Shown: in pieces, positions 26,882 to 35,415 of the stretch
Layout of the letters: each line of letters opens with the position of its first letter
Position numbering within the stretch: the first letter of the stretch is position 1
NCBI RefSeq assembly: GCF_003261055.1
Contig: NZ_CP030073.1
Coordinates: 434,001 to 498,000, forward strand
DNA: 64,000 nucleotides
Source of the DNA: Streptomyces cadmiisoli
GTDB taxonomy: Bacteria; Actinomycetota; Actinomycetes; Streptomycetales; Streptomycetaceae
Reading direction: 5' to 3'
Notes under the pieces: generated by a model
The model's input: the letters and a program-made list of their open reading frames with translations, nothing else
What the model was told of the DNA's origin: nothing
Database searches by the model: none
Made by a program: the position numbers and the translations under genes

Positions 26882-27548
26882 CTGTAAGTTCCTCCTTCGC
26901 GTCTAACTTGTCCGCCAGGTTCCGGCTGCTTTACTCGGGATACTGCAAAGGCTCACCTGGTCCACGTGGGCACCCTTTCGGGTCGGGTCACTGGGACCCG
27001 TATCCGGCGGGTTATGACCGGAGGCGTGAAGGTTGCCTCCAACTTTCCCCTGATCTTTCGATCTACCGGCATTCGCTTCTTGGACCATCCTGTTCCCGCT
27101 GGAGAGTTGGGCCTTCCTTGCGGTTGGCTTACCGGGCTGTGGCCCGGACTCCATCGGGGTTTCCACGTTCCACACACGTAAGTTGCGACTGGGGTGGGTG
27201 CCCCCTCTATCCCGAAACCGGCGGTGTCCTCCTTCCGGTCTCAAATCTCCGGAAGTCGCCTGACGCCTCTCAGCATCGGGTTCTGTAGCTGCCGACTGCA
27301 AACCACCAGGCAGCTTCAACCTTACGAGACATCAACAGGGGTTCACGCGGTTCACCCGTCCAGTCTTTCCCTCGCCTGTTATTTCCCGGCGGCCGGGAAA
27401 TTCTTGGGCTTGAACGCTCAGCTTCACACCCCGCTGTTACCGGCGACGCATGTGAGCGCGGGAACGGATACGGACACTAATCCGGGGTCAGCACATCTCT
27501 CCTTCCTTCGTGGCTTTCCCACTTAACGTGTGCGACTTCGTGTCGCAC

Positions 27549-27776
27549 TTTGAGGCTGTTAATCACGCGGCAAGGTCAGTCATGGCCCGAACACGGGTGG
27601 CAGATGCCGTCAAGTCCTACTTGACGCACGCCAGGAACTTACCCTTTCCCCGCACCCGCACCCGCACCCGCACCCGAACCCGCACCCGCACCCGCACCCG
27701 CACCGGGCGACGTCCGGTCCGCGAGGTAGTTGGCCGACCCCGCTTGCCCGCCCCTGCTGAAGCAGGAGCGAACCGC
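27549..27776. other. stretch between intron 5' end and the small membrane protein
   Basis: Contains the hexanucleotide repeat listed separately. A rightward frame runs through it but is mostly repeat-encoded Arg-Thr and is unlikely to be translated. Confidence 0.5.
27651..27704. repeat. hexanucleotide tandem repeat (CGCACC)9
   Basis: Nine uninterrupted hexamers; the fifth is CGAACC. The minus strand has GGG runs separated by TGC, a pattern able to form a G-quadruplex. It lies in the leader of the membrane-protein gene and about 100 bp from the intron 5' end. Confidence 0.9.
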
Positions 27777-28220
27777 ATGTCACAGACGCGGCAGGCGACG
27801 TGTCTTATAGGTATGGGAAAAGTTGCAACACGACGCGTACTTCTCGGCACTCTGGTGTTCGCCTGTCTGGGGCATGTATGGGCCTACTTCGCGCCTGAAC
27901 TCTGGTACGAGACGTTTCCTCACATCGGCGCGCCATGGCAGACTCGCCTCGGTCCGTACAACGAGCATCTGGTCACGGACATGGCCGCGTTGTACATGGC
28001 CCTAGCGGTCGTGACAACCGCGGCCATGCGTTTTGCTGACAGCGACCGGTTCGTCACCACGGTTGGCTCGGGCTGGCTCACCTTCTGTGTCTTCCACTTG
28101 ATCTACCACCTCCAGCACCTCAGCATGTTTACCACGGGTGAACGCGTCGCCCTCTTGACCTTGCTCTCTACACAGACACTGGTATCCGCCGCGCTGCTGG
28201 CTCCGTCACCCAGGAAGTAG
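27777..28220 (+). CDS. small integral membrane protein, unknown function
   Basis: A 147-residue protein with about four hydrophobic segments ('VLLGTLVFACLGHVWAYF', 'DMAALYMALAVVTTAAMRF', 'GSGWLTFCVFHLIYHLQHL', 'LLTLLSTQTLVSAALLA'). Several His residues sit near the third helix ('FHLIYHLQHLSMF'). A periplasmic-side segment 'ELWYETFPHIGAPWQTRLG' joins helices 1 and 2. No family name is certain, though such proteins are common in streptomycetes. ATG 27777 has GGAG eight bases upstream. Confidence 0.7.
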   Translation: MSQTRQATCLIGMGKVATRRVLLGTLVFACLGHVWAYFAPELWYETFPHIGAPWQTRLGPYNEHLVTDMAALYMALAVVTTAAMRFADSDRFVTTVGSGWLTFCVFHLIYHLQHLSMFTTGERVALLTLLSTQTLVSAALLAPSPRK

Positions 28221-28553
28221 GCCGGTTCGCGTGCTGGCACCGATGCTTCTTCGATGCAGTGACCGTGCCGACGGGAATCTGATCTCTCGACCGCCTCGAA
28301 CTCTGGAGATCTCCCATATAGCCCGCCCCAGAGCGAAGTTGGCTCGGTGGTCGTGTTCGTAACCGACCAGGCTCCGGTATCCAATCACGCTGTGTGGGCG
28401 GTACGTGTTGCAGAGGCCGGAGCTTCGGGTCGTGATCCGCAGGCCGACTTCGGTGCGGGTGACGAAGGTGTGCCGGTGGACGCACTCTCCCTTCAGCGCA
28501 CTGTTGAACGTCTCGCTGACGGCGTCACCGGTGACAACGACGAGCCCTGACAC
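28206..28553 (-). pseudogene. IS3-family transposase, C-terminal remnant
   Basis: The frame contains 'SETFNSALKGECVHRHTFVT' and 'RTEVGLRI', then 'NTYRPHSVIGYRSLVGYEHD'. This is the end of the IS3 integrase core ('..ES.F..LK.E.VHR..F.TR.EA........WYN..R.HS.IGY.SP..YE'). The D-D-E residues before it and the ends of the element are missing, and the later part is frameshifted debris. Confidence 0.65.
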
Positions 28554-28584
28554 GCCGACACCTTCGTCACGCCGACCCGGTCTG

Positions 28585-29013
28585 TCACGACGGTTCGTCC
28601 ATCAGGCGGCGGACGACGCCGTCCAAGTCCAGGTGCTGCTCTTCTTCTCCCGGGGGCACTACCTGGTGGGTCCGCTCGACGAATGTGTCGATCGCTCTCG
28701 CGGAAGCCGCCAGGACCTCCATCTCCGCCCCCGACCGCAACGAAATGAACACCACCCCGTCGAGTATCTCGGAAGGCCAGACGCGAACATCGCCCGCACC
28801 GCTGAGCTCGTGTCGGCCGGCCGACATCAGGTCGCGCCCGAGTACCCACTCGACGGGCGCATCGGTGTTGACGTTGAACAGCACGGACACCGCGTACGGG
28901 GCTGTGCTGTCGTAATGGAGCTGCGTCAGGACACGCGAACGCCTGCTTGCCCTGATCAGGCGCATGAGCGTCCGGCACGTCACCGATCTACGCCGGGCGA
29001 TTACGGGTCGCAT
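28585..29013 (-). CDS. SsgA-like sporulation/cell-division protein (SALP)
   Basis: A 142-residue protein of the SsgA/SsgB family found only in morphologically complex actinobacteria, where members position septa and remodel the wall during sporulation. Conserved blocks: 'HYDSTAPYAVSVLFNV', 'PVEWVLGRDLMSAGRHELSG', 'GDVRVWPSEILDGVVFISL', and 'FVERTHQVVPPGEEEQHLDL'. ATG 29013 has AAGG ten bases ahead; the frame runs further upstream. The N-terminal 25 residues are more basic than usual, so a later GTG (28983) or ATG (28965) is possible. It lies alone beside an IS3 remnant. Confidence 0.85.
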   Translation of the reverse strand: MRPVIARRRSVTCRTLMRLIRASRRSRVLTQLHYDSTAPYAVSVLFNVNTDAPVEWVLGRDLMSAGRHELSGAGDVRVWPSEILDGVVFISLRSGAEMEVLAASARAIDTFVERTHQVVPPGEEEQHLDLDGVVRRLMDEPS

Positions 29014-29817
29014 GTCGTCGACCTTTCGGCTTCTGTCACCCGCACGATGGGACCAGTGCTCGTCATGGGTATCGAAGGCCTCCCTGCCCGTCAATTTGTT
29101 CCTCCCATATTCCTGCCGTCCAATGGCAATCTTCAGGTCTGCATTGATCTGCGCGTCCGCCTGGAACGGCTGCGTGGCAAATGGTTTTCAACCAGTCAGG
29201 TCCTTGCGCATCGACCGACAACCGCGAAGCGCACCTGCCTGTCACTCAATTGACCGCGACGGCACGGTCAGATGTGACAAAAGCCAGCGTGTGACACATG
29301 TCTCCTTTACCAATTCTTTGCCAGGTCCAGAAAAGCGTGACCAGGGCCTCAGGAACACTGCGGCGCGCCGCCTGGCGCAAACGCAACGGCCAGGTCATGG
29401 CACCGCGCCCCACCGGGCTCAGCAGATCGACAGCCACGAGATGCGACCACCGAGCACCTCACGTCGCCCGCATCTGGCCCCATTGGGACAAGGCCCGATT
29501 GGGCCAGCCGAAAATACGCATTCCGACCCCTGGCCTGAACCTATAATTGTCTGGCCGACAAGCCGCCCTCTCCGCACAGTTGTGCGGAAATGACGTACGG
29601 CATATGCAGAAGGTTCGAAGGTCCTTTCCACTCGGATCACAACCTGATGATTTTCTCGAACCTGCAGGAGTTGCCCGTCCGGGCGCTTGTGATTGGCGAC
29701 CCTAAATCGGTCGAATGGAGCGGGCGGTCGCCCACCTAAGTGGGGTGCCGCTCGATTGGCATTTCCCCAACGGTGGGTACGGTGCGCATGCCCGGCCACC
29801 CGATACAGAATGGATCA
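29014..29817. other. intergenic stretch upstream of the P-type ATPase
   Basis: About 800 bp with no supported gene. It has a TATAAT sequence at 29542-29547, without a good -35 box, and a palindrome at 29571-29588. Both may belong to the ATPase promoter. Confidence 0.4.
29571..29588. promoter_or_regulatory. palindrome upstream of the P-type ATPase
   Basis: TCCGCACA and TGTGCGGA separated by GT, a perfect 8-bp inverted repeat about 230 bp upstream of the ATPase start and just after a TATAAT sequence. It may be an operator or a small RNA hairpin. Confidence 0.35.
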
Positions 29818-32589
29818 ATGTTGCCTTCCGACACTGCCGCCACACCATCGCCCTGGCATGCTTTGCCTGCAAGTGACGCGACGGGCCGACTCGTTGTCGA
29901 TCCCGATGCGGGGCTTTCTTCGGACGAGGCGGCCAGGCGGCTGGCGGAGCATGGGCCGAACCAACTCAAAGAGGCTCCGCGTGAGCCCCGGTGGCGGGCT
30001 TTCCTCCGACAGTTCCAGGACCTCCTGATCATCATTCTGCTGGTGGCCGCGCTGGTCAGCCTTGTGGTGTCCCGGGAGTGGGAGACACCGATCGCGATCG
30101 CTGTGGTGGTGCTGCTCAACGCGACGATCGGGTTCGTACAGGAGTCCCGCGCCGAAGCGGCTTTGGACGCCCTGCGTGAGATGACGGTCACTCACGCCAC
30201 GGTCCGCCGCGACGGCCGCCTGATGCAGCTGGCTTCCAGTGAACTCGTCCCCGGGGACGTGGTCACCCTCGCGCCGGGCGACCGGGTACCTGCGGACGGA
30301 CGGCTACTGACGTCGTTCTCCCTGGAGGTGCAGGAGTCCGTCCTGACCGGCGAGGCGCAGGCTGTGTCCAAGGACGCGGATGCCGAGGTCGCGCAGGACG
30401 CCCCGCTGGCCGACCGGCTGACGATGGTGTTCATGAACACCGCTGTGACGCGCGGGCGCGGCGAGGTCACGATCACCGCCACCGGTATGGCCACCGAGAC
30501 CGGCCGTATCGCCGACATGCTGCACTCGGCCAAACCCGGTCCGACACCCCTGCAGCGTCAGATAGACGCACTCAGCCGCACCCTCGCTCTGATCGCCGGG
30601 CTGGTCATCGCCCTGGTGTTCACCCTCGGCTTGGTGCGTGGGCAGGACTTCGGGGAACTGTTCATCAGTGCCGTGTCGCTGGCGGTCGCGGCCATCCCCG
30701 AGGGGCTGCCCGCAGTGGTCGCGTTCACCCTGGCGATGGGCACGGGCCGGATGGCCAAGAAGGGGGCGATCGTCAAGAAGCTCGCGTCGGTCGAAACCCT
30801 CGGCAGCACAACCCAGATCTGCACGGACAAGACCGGCACGCTGACACTGAACCAGATGACGGCGCGGGAAATGCTGCTGGCCGGCCGTCGGCTCACCGTC
30901 TCCGGCGAGGGGTACTCCTCCCAGGGTCGTATCTCCCCCACCGACGAACAACCCCTGCCGCAGGCCCTGGATCACGCACTGGCGGCGATGGCCTTGTGCA
31001 CCGACGCCGTGATCCGCGACGGCGAGGTCGTGGGTGACCCGACCGAGGGCGCCCTGGTGGTCCTGGCCGAGAAGGGCGGCATCGACGTGACCGGACTGCG
31101 GCAGGAACGGCCGCGGCGCCTTGAGGTGCCCTTCGACTCCGACTACAAGTTCATGGCAACCTTCCACGACTGGACGGACGACTCCGGGCGCGCAGTGGTC
31201 CGGTGCTTCGTCAAGGGTGCCCCGGACGTCCTCGCAGACCGCGCGGACCGTCTTGTCGGCGAGGAGGGCATCCTGCCGTTCGACGACGCGGCCCGCCGTC
31301 GGTTCGAGGGGGACAACGCCGCGCTCGCCGAACAGGGCATGCGGGTCATGGCGCTGGGCATGAAGGATTTCCCCGCCGAGGGCTTCGAGGCTCCCGACGA
31401 GCCGAAGGATCTGCTCGACCGAATCGTGCTGACTGCCATGGTGGGCATCGTCGACCCGCCCCGGCCCGAGGCACGCACGGCGATCGCCGAGTGCATCGAC
31501 GCCGGAATCAAGGTCCGCATGATCACCGGTGACCACGCGGTGACCGCCGGCGCCATTGCCCACGAACTCGGCATCCCCGGAGACGCAGTGACCGGCGCCG
31601 ACCTGGACCGTATCGGCGACGAAACCGCCCTCGCGGAGCGGCTGGACGAGGTGGGCGTCGTCGCCCGGGTGTCCCCCGAGCACAAGATGCGCATCGTCAA
31701 GGCGCTGCAAGCCCGCGGTGACGTGGTCGCCATGACCGGCGACGGTGTCAACGACGCCCCCGCGCTGCGCAAGGCCGACATCGGGGTGGCGATGGGTGTC
31801 ACGGGAACGGAGGTGACCAAGGAGGCCGGCACGATGGTGCTGACCGACGACAACTTCGCCACCATCGTGTCCGCGGTCCGCGAAGGCCGCGGCATCTACG
31901 ACAACATCGTGAAGTTCACCCGGTTCCAGGTCTCCACCGCTCTGGGCTTCGTGGCCACCTTCCTGATCGCCTCACTGACCGGTTTGGCCGGCGGGGCACC
32001 CTTCACCGCCCTGCAGATCCTGTTCGTCAATCTGGTCATGGACGGCCCGCCCGCCATGTCTCTGGGCGTCGACCCGGTCAGCCCGGACTCGATGAAGCGC
32101 GCTCCCCGCGCGGCCGACGAACGGATCCTCAGCCGGCAGCGCCTTGCCCGCGTCCTGCTGGGGAGCACGGTCATGGCGGCCGGCACGCTGGCGGTGCTGG
32201 TCTGGGCACCCGGTCCCGAACCGGAACTGGGCGAAGCGACCGTTGCGGGCACGATGGCCTTCGTCACCTTCGTGTTCTTCCAGGTCTTCAACCTGCTCAA
32301 CGTGCGGCACGACACCCGTAGCGTCTTCAGCCGTGCATCGCTGCACAACACCTCCGCGTTCGTCGCCACGGGCGCGGTGATCGCCCTGCTCATCGTCATC
32401 GTCGAGACCGACGCGCTGCACGGCTTCTTCACCACCACCGACCTCACCCCTGGTCAGTGGCTGACGTCCATTTCCGTCGGCTCGGCGATCCTGTGGACCG
32501 GCGAGATGACCAAGGCTGTGCTGCGTGCACGCACACGCCGTACGCACGGCACCGTCTCGCAGCAGCCGACGTCCCGGCAGGCGGCGTGA
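29818..32589 (+). CDS. SERCA-type cation-transporting P-type ATPase
   Basis: A 923-residue type II P-type ATPase that pumps a cation (probably Ca2+, possibly Mn2+) with ATP. In order: an N-terminal domain ('LAEHGPNQLKE'), the A domain with 'VLTGEAQAVSK' (T177-G-E179), helix 4 with Pro294-Glu-Gly-Leu ('AAIPEGLPAVVAF'), the phosphorylation site Asp337 in D-K-T-G-T, 'VKGAPDVL', and the hinge 'MTGDGVNDAPALRKADIGVA' (from 639). The C-terminal helices include 'LQILFVNLVMDGPPAMSLG'. The usual T-G-E-S reads T-G-E-A, keeping the catalytic Glu. ATG 29818 is chosen; ATG 29788 is possible. A strong terminator follows. Confidence 0.92.
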   Translation: MLPSDTAATPSPWHALPASDATGRLVVDPDAGLSSDEAARRLAEHGPNQLKEAPREPRWRAFLRQFQDLLIIILLVAALVSLVVSREWETPIAIAVVVLLNATIGFVQESRAEAALDALREMTVTHATVRRDGRLMQLASSELVPGDVVTLAPGDRVPADGRLLTSFSLEVQESVLTGEAQAVSKDADAEVAQDAPLADRLTMVFMNTAVTRGRGEVTITATGMATETGRIADMLHSAKPGPTPLQRQIDALSRTLALIAGLVIALVFTLGLVRGQDFGELFISAVSLAVAAIPEGLPAVVAFTLAMGTGRMAKKGAIVKKLASVETLGSTTQICTDKTGTLTLNQMTAREMLLAGRRLTVSGEGYSSQGRISPTDEQPLPQALDHALAAMALCTDAVIRDGEVVGDPTEGALVVLAEKGGIDVTGLRQERPRRLEVPFDSDYKFMATFHDWTDDSGRAVVRCFVKGAPDVLADRADRLVGEEGILPFDDAARRRFEGDNAALAEQGMRVMALGMKDFPAEGFEAPDEPKDLLDRIVLTAMVGIVDPPRPEARTAIAECIDAGIKVRMITGDHAVTAGAIAHELGIPGDAVTGADLDRIGDETALAERLDEVGVVARVSPEHKMRIVKALQARGDVVAMTGDGVNDAPALRKADIGVAMGVTGTEVTKEAGTMVLTDDNFATIVSAVREGRGIYDNIVKFTRFQVSTALGFVATFLIASLTGLAGGAPFTALQILFVNLVMDGPPAMSLGVDPVSPDSMKRAPRAADERILSRQRLARVLLGSTVMAAGTLAVLVWAPGPEPELGEATVAGTMAFVTFVFFQVFNLLNVRHDTRSVFSRASLHNTSAFVATGAVIALLIVIVETDALHGFFTTTDLTPGQWLTSISVGSAILWTGEMTKAVLRARTRRTHGTVSQQPTSRQAA

Positions 32590-32626
32590 CCGCCATGCCC
32601 ACGGCGGTCCGGTCGGACTGAACGTG

Positions 32627-32661
32627 ACCCCGTCGGGAGACCAGGTGTTCCCCGACGGGGT
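32627..32661 (+). terminator. stem-loop terminator after the P-type ATPase
   Basis: ACCCCGTCGGG pairs with CCCGACGGGGT, an 11-bp stem with a 13-nt loop. A smaller hairpin GACCGCC/GGCGGTC lies directly after the stop codon. Confidence 0.75.
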
Positions 32662-32703
32662 GTGCCATCCGCCTGCATACTGGGGCTGTTCCGCAGACGT
32701 CCG

Positions 32704-32774
32704 GTTGAGACGGTGAGAGGGCCGTCCGACTGCCGGCCAGTTGAGGCGGTGAGGGGCCGTCCGACTGCCGGTCA
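32704..32774. repeat. two tandem copies of a 36/35-bp unit
   Basis: Units at 32704-32739 and 32740-32774, both beginning GTTGAG and ending TGCCGG(C/T)CA, differing by one deleted base and two substitutions. Only two units, so not a CRISPR. Confidence 0.85.
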
Positions 32775-32984
32775 GGTCCATGGGCAGGGCGGGCTGTCCA
32801 AGGCGCCGGAAGCCCGGAGTGCGCCGCACCGCCGGAAGCGGCCCCTGGGTACGGGCCAACGTGACGCGTGCAGGCAGCGGTAGCGTGCACAGACTTCGTG
32901 CCGATGATGCCATCGGCGGCCGCGCGCGCCCGGCAGGGTGCCGCGCGGCCGCACCGCTTGGGCGCAACCGCTCAGGGAGCAAGT

Positions 32985-33842
32985 TCAGGCGAACTTGACC
33001 GGCAGAGCCAGTACCTCGCGCGCGGCATCTCGTACCACCGCGTCCTCATCTGCCGTGAGGCGTTCCAGCGCGGCTCGGGCCTCGGGGGCCGGCCTTCGAG
33101 CCAGTGCCCAGGCAGCCCAGTACCGGACCCACCGATCCTGATCGCCTGCGCGGACCACCAGGATGTCGGTGACCATCTCATCGCGCACCGAGCTGAGGGC
33201 TCCCACAGCAGCTCTCCTGACCTCCGGCGCGGCATCGGAGGTGCCCGCGATCAGGATGGCCCGGGCCCGCTGGGGATCGCCCGAGCCGAAGATGGAGCCG
33301 AGGGTGCTCATCACGTCTGCACGAACCTGAGGGTCCGGGTCGTAGGCCGCGCCGGCGATCAGCTCGAAGTGCCTGGTCCCACCGAAGTCGAGGATGCTCA
33401 GGCCCCAGAGACCGACCCGACGCGTCCTGGGCTCGTCCGAGTCGGTGCAGCCCAGAACCAGCCGCAGCGAGGTCTCGGGCCACGCCTCGAACAAGCCAAG
33501 AACGTCCAGTTCCATTGTGTCGCCGTCGTCGTTGCGATCTGTCTCTCTCGCCCGCAGCAGGGCGGGCAGAGCGGCTTCGCCACAGGCACCCGCCAGGACG
33601 TGGGCTATTCGGTCTCGCGCGAAGGAATCATCGGCGTCGACGTGACGGGCGAGGCGGTGCTCCAACTCGGGTTGCAGGAATGCGGCTGCGGTTGTCCGCA
33701 ACTGTTCCACCAGAAGCCCGCACCGACGACGTCGTCCGGACCCGCGCTCGGCGTCCCTGGCGAGACACGCATCCAACTCGCTCAATACATCACGCAGCGC
33801 CGCGCGCTCCGCCTCATTCTCTGCCCGATCAGTCCCTGCCAT
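32985..33842 (-). CDS. HEAT-repeat protein
   Basis: A 285-residue soluble all-helical protein. HEAT-type pairs are visible in the second half: 'DPDPQVRADVMSTLGSIFGS', 'DAAPEVRRAAVGALSSVRDE', 'DRWVRYWAAWALA' and 'DEDAVVRDAAREVLALP', each with the D-x-x-x-V-R-x-x-A pattern. Such repeats bind other proteins; no enzyme domain is seen. ATG 33842 has a GGGTGAAG stretch before it. It converges on the P-type ATPase gene and diverges from the prolyl aminopeptidase gene. Confidence 0.75.
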   Translation of the reverse strand: MAGTDRAENEAERAALRDVLSELDACLARDAERGSGRRRRCGLLVEQLRTTAAAFLQPELEHRLARHVDADDSFARDRIAHVLAGACGEAALPALLRARETDRNDDGDTMELDVLGLFEAWPETSLRLVLGCTDSDEPRTRRVGLWGLSILDFGGTRHFELIAGAAYDPDPQVRADVMSTLGSIFGSGDPQRARAILIAGTSDAAPEVRRAAVGALSSVRDEMVTDILVVRAGDQDRWVRYWAAWALARRPAPEARAALERLTADEDAVVRDAAREVLALPVKFA

Positions 33843-34132
33843 GTTCTTCACCCTATGGGCGATGGCGTCACCACCATCCTGCATCAGGAGCGGCCGGGCC
33901 ACTCGGCGGTCAAGGCAGTTGCGGGGACACCCGACTGTGTTCGTCTCCTGATCACGCTGCCTCGGGCAAAGGGAGTCCCGGTCCGCGGCTCCCCTGACGG
34001 TCCGCGATGCCGCCAAGACCAGCTGCCCCAGCAGGCGACCAGTCCTTTGACCAAGAGAAAAAGTGGGAGACGTCGCTCCAGCCGTCGACTAGCCTCGCAA
34101 GGTTCTGCTTCGACCTGTCAGGAGGAAGCGTC

Positions 34133-35098
34133 ATGACCCAGCCCTTCCCGTCCGTCGAACCGTATGCCCACGGCCTGCTCGATGTCGGCGACGGCAACCA
34201 GATCTACTGGGAGACCAGCGGGAACCCCGATGGGAAGGCAGCGCTGTGCGTCCACGGCGGTCCCGGCAGCGGAGGGCGCCGCGGCAGTCGCGAGATGTTC
34301 GATCCCGAGGTCTTCCGGATCGTCCTGTTCGACCAACGTGGCTGCGGCGAAAGTCGGCCTCACGCCTCCGACCGGTCGGTCAGCCTCGATCACAACACCA
34401 CCGACCACCTCATCGCCGATATGGAGCGGCTTCGGGAGCACTTGGGTATCGAGCGATGGCTCCTCTACGGCGGCTCCTGGGGCTCGACATTGATCCTCGC
34501 CTACGCTGAGCGCCATCCCGAGCGGGTGTCGGAGATCGTCATCGCCGGCGTCACCATGACGCGTCCAGAGGAGATCGACTGGCTCTACCACGGTGTCGGA
34601 CGTCTGCTGCCCGGCCCCTGGGCGGCGTTCCGCGACGCCCTGCCGGGGGAGGAACGAGGCGGCGATCTTGTCGCAGCCTACGACCGGTTGTTGAACAGTC
34701 CGGACGAGGCGGTCAGGATGAAGGCGGCGCAGGACTGGTGCGCCTGGGAGGATGCCGTCATCGCCCACGAGGTACTTGGTCGCCCGGGCACCTACAGCGA
34801 CAAGCCTGACGACGCGCTGTTGGCCTTCGTCCGGATCTGCGCGCACTACTTCGCCAATCATGCGTGGCTCGAGGACGGACAACTGCTCCGTGACGCGCAC
34901 CGGCTGGCTGGTATCCCGGCCGTGCTGATACACGGGCGACTCGACCTGGGCAGTCCGCTGAAGACCGCATGGGAGTTGTCAGAAGCCTGGCCGGACGCAG
35001 AGCTGATGGTGATCGACGACTCGGGGCACACGGGCAGTCCCACGATGCAGGTCGCGATCCTGGAGGCGATCGCACGGTTCGGCAAGAGCAACCGGTGA
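34133..35098 (+). CDS. pip: prolyl aminopeptidase (proline iminopeptidase)
   Basis: A 321-residue alpha/beta hydrolase that removes N-terminal proline from peptides in the cytoplasm. The oxyanion motif 'VHGGPGSGG' (40-48), the block 'FDQRGCGESRPHASD', and the nucleophile elbow 'GGSWGSTLILAYAERHPERV' with Ser115 are all present. The triad is completed by Asp271 ('HGRLDLGSP') and His299 ('DDSGHTGSP'). Length and motifs match peptidase family S33. GGAGGAAG lies seven bases before ATG 34133. It appears to be a single-gene unit. Confidence 0.92.
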   Translation: MTQPFPSVEPYAHGLLDVGDGNQIYWETSGNPDGKAALCVHGGPGSGGRRGSREMFDPEVFRIVLFDQRGCGESRPHASDRSVSLDHNTTDHLIADMERLREHLGIERWLLYGGSWGSTLILAYAERHPERVSEIVIAGVTMTRPEEIDWLYHGVGRLLPGPWAAFRDALPGEERGGDLVAAYDRLLNSPDEAVRMKAAQDWCAWEDAVIAHEVLGRPGTYSDKPDDALLAFVRICAHYFANHAWLEDGQLLRDAHRLAGIPAVLIHGRLDLGSPLKTAWELSEAWPDAELMVIDDSGHTGSPTMQVAILEAIARFGKSNR

Positions 35099-35382
35099 CC
35101 GGCTCCACCGTGCCCTGGCGCGTGAACGCGGGGAAGAAGGCGCCATCTGCGACGGACCCAGGAACGTAGGTCGTCGTGCCGGCCCCGCGACCCGCGCCGG
35201 AACGTCGTGGCACGGCTCGCCCAGAACCACCGGGGTGCTGCCGTCCCGGCGCGCGGTGCCTCGCTGGACCCGCCCGAAACGGTCGCCTGCGCTCGCAGAG
35301 CCTGGGTGGCCGATCGGTGCGGCCGGATGCAGCGACGCTGCCCCGGCCGTACCGACAGCCCTGAGGTTCGACGTGGGTCCTG

Positions 35383-35415
35383 GTTCGAGCCGGTCAGCGG
35401 CGGACCGGCTCGAAC
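35383..35415. terminator. 13-bp stem-loop overlapping the end of the phosphodiesterase gene
   Basis: GTTCGAGCCGGTC pairs with GACCGGCTCGAAC across a 7-nt loop. The right arm encodes the last codons of the leftward gene. It could serve both that gene and the rightward peptidase gene. Confidence 0.6.

Larger units (their letters stand above)
25024..27548 (-). mobile_element. group II intron with intron-encoded protein
   Basis: About 2.5 kb on the minus strand. The proposed 5' end is GTGCGAC at 27548-27542, matching the group II start rule GUGYG and forming a hairpin with GTCGCAC. Domain V is recognisable at 25065-25099, followed by a domain VI helix (GCCGGGTCACG/CGTGACCCGGC) and a 3' end at CTACCCGAC. 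The reverse transcriptase/maturase lies in domain IV. It sits 35 bp after the MFS gene. The 5' exon side is non-coding sequence, so no known gene is interrupted. Exact ends are inferred from consensus only. Confidence 0.85.
32590..32984. other. intergenic with terminator and short tandem repeat
   Basis: The space between the ATPase stop and the stop of the convergent HEAT-repeat gene. It holds a terminator at 32627-32661 and a 36-bp tandem duplication at 32704-32774. Confidence 0.6.

Noticed and set aside
27651..27704. Possible CRISPR-like repeat array
   Set aside because: The units are contiguous hexamers with no spacers, and no cas gene is present.
32704..32774. Possible CRISPR fragment
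   Set aside because: Two directly abutting units without a spacer.
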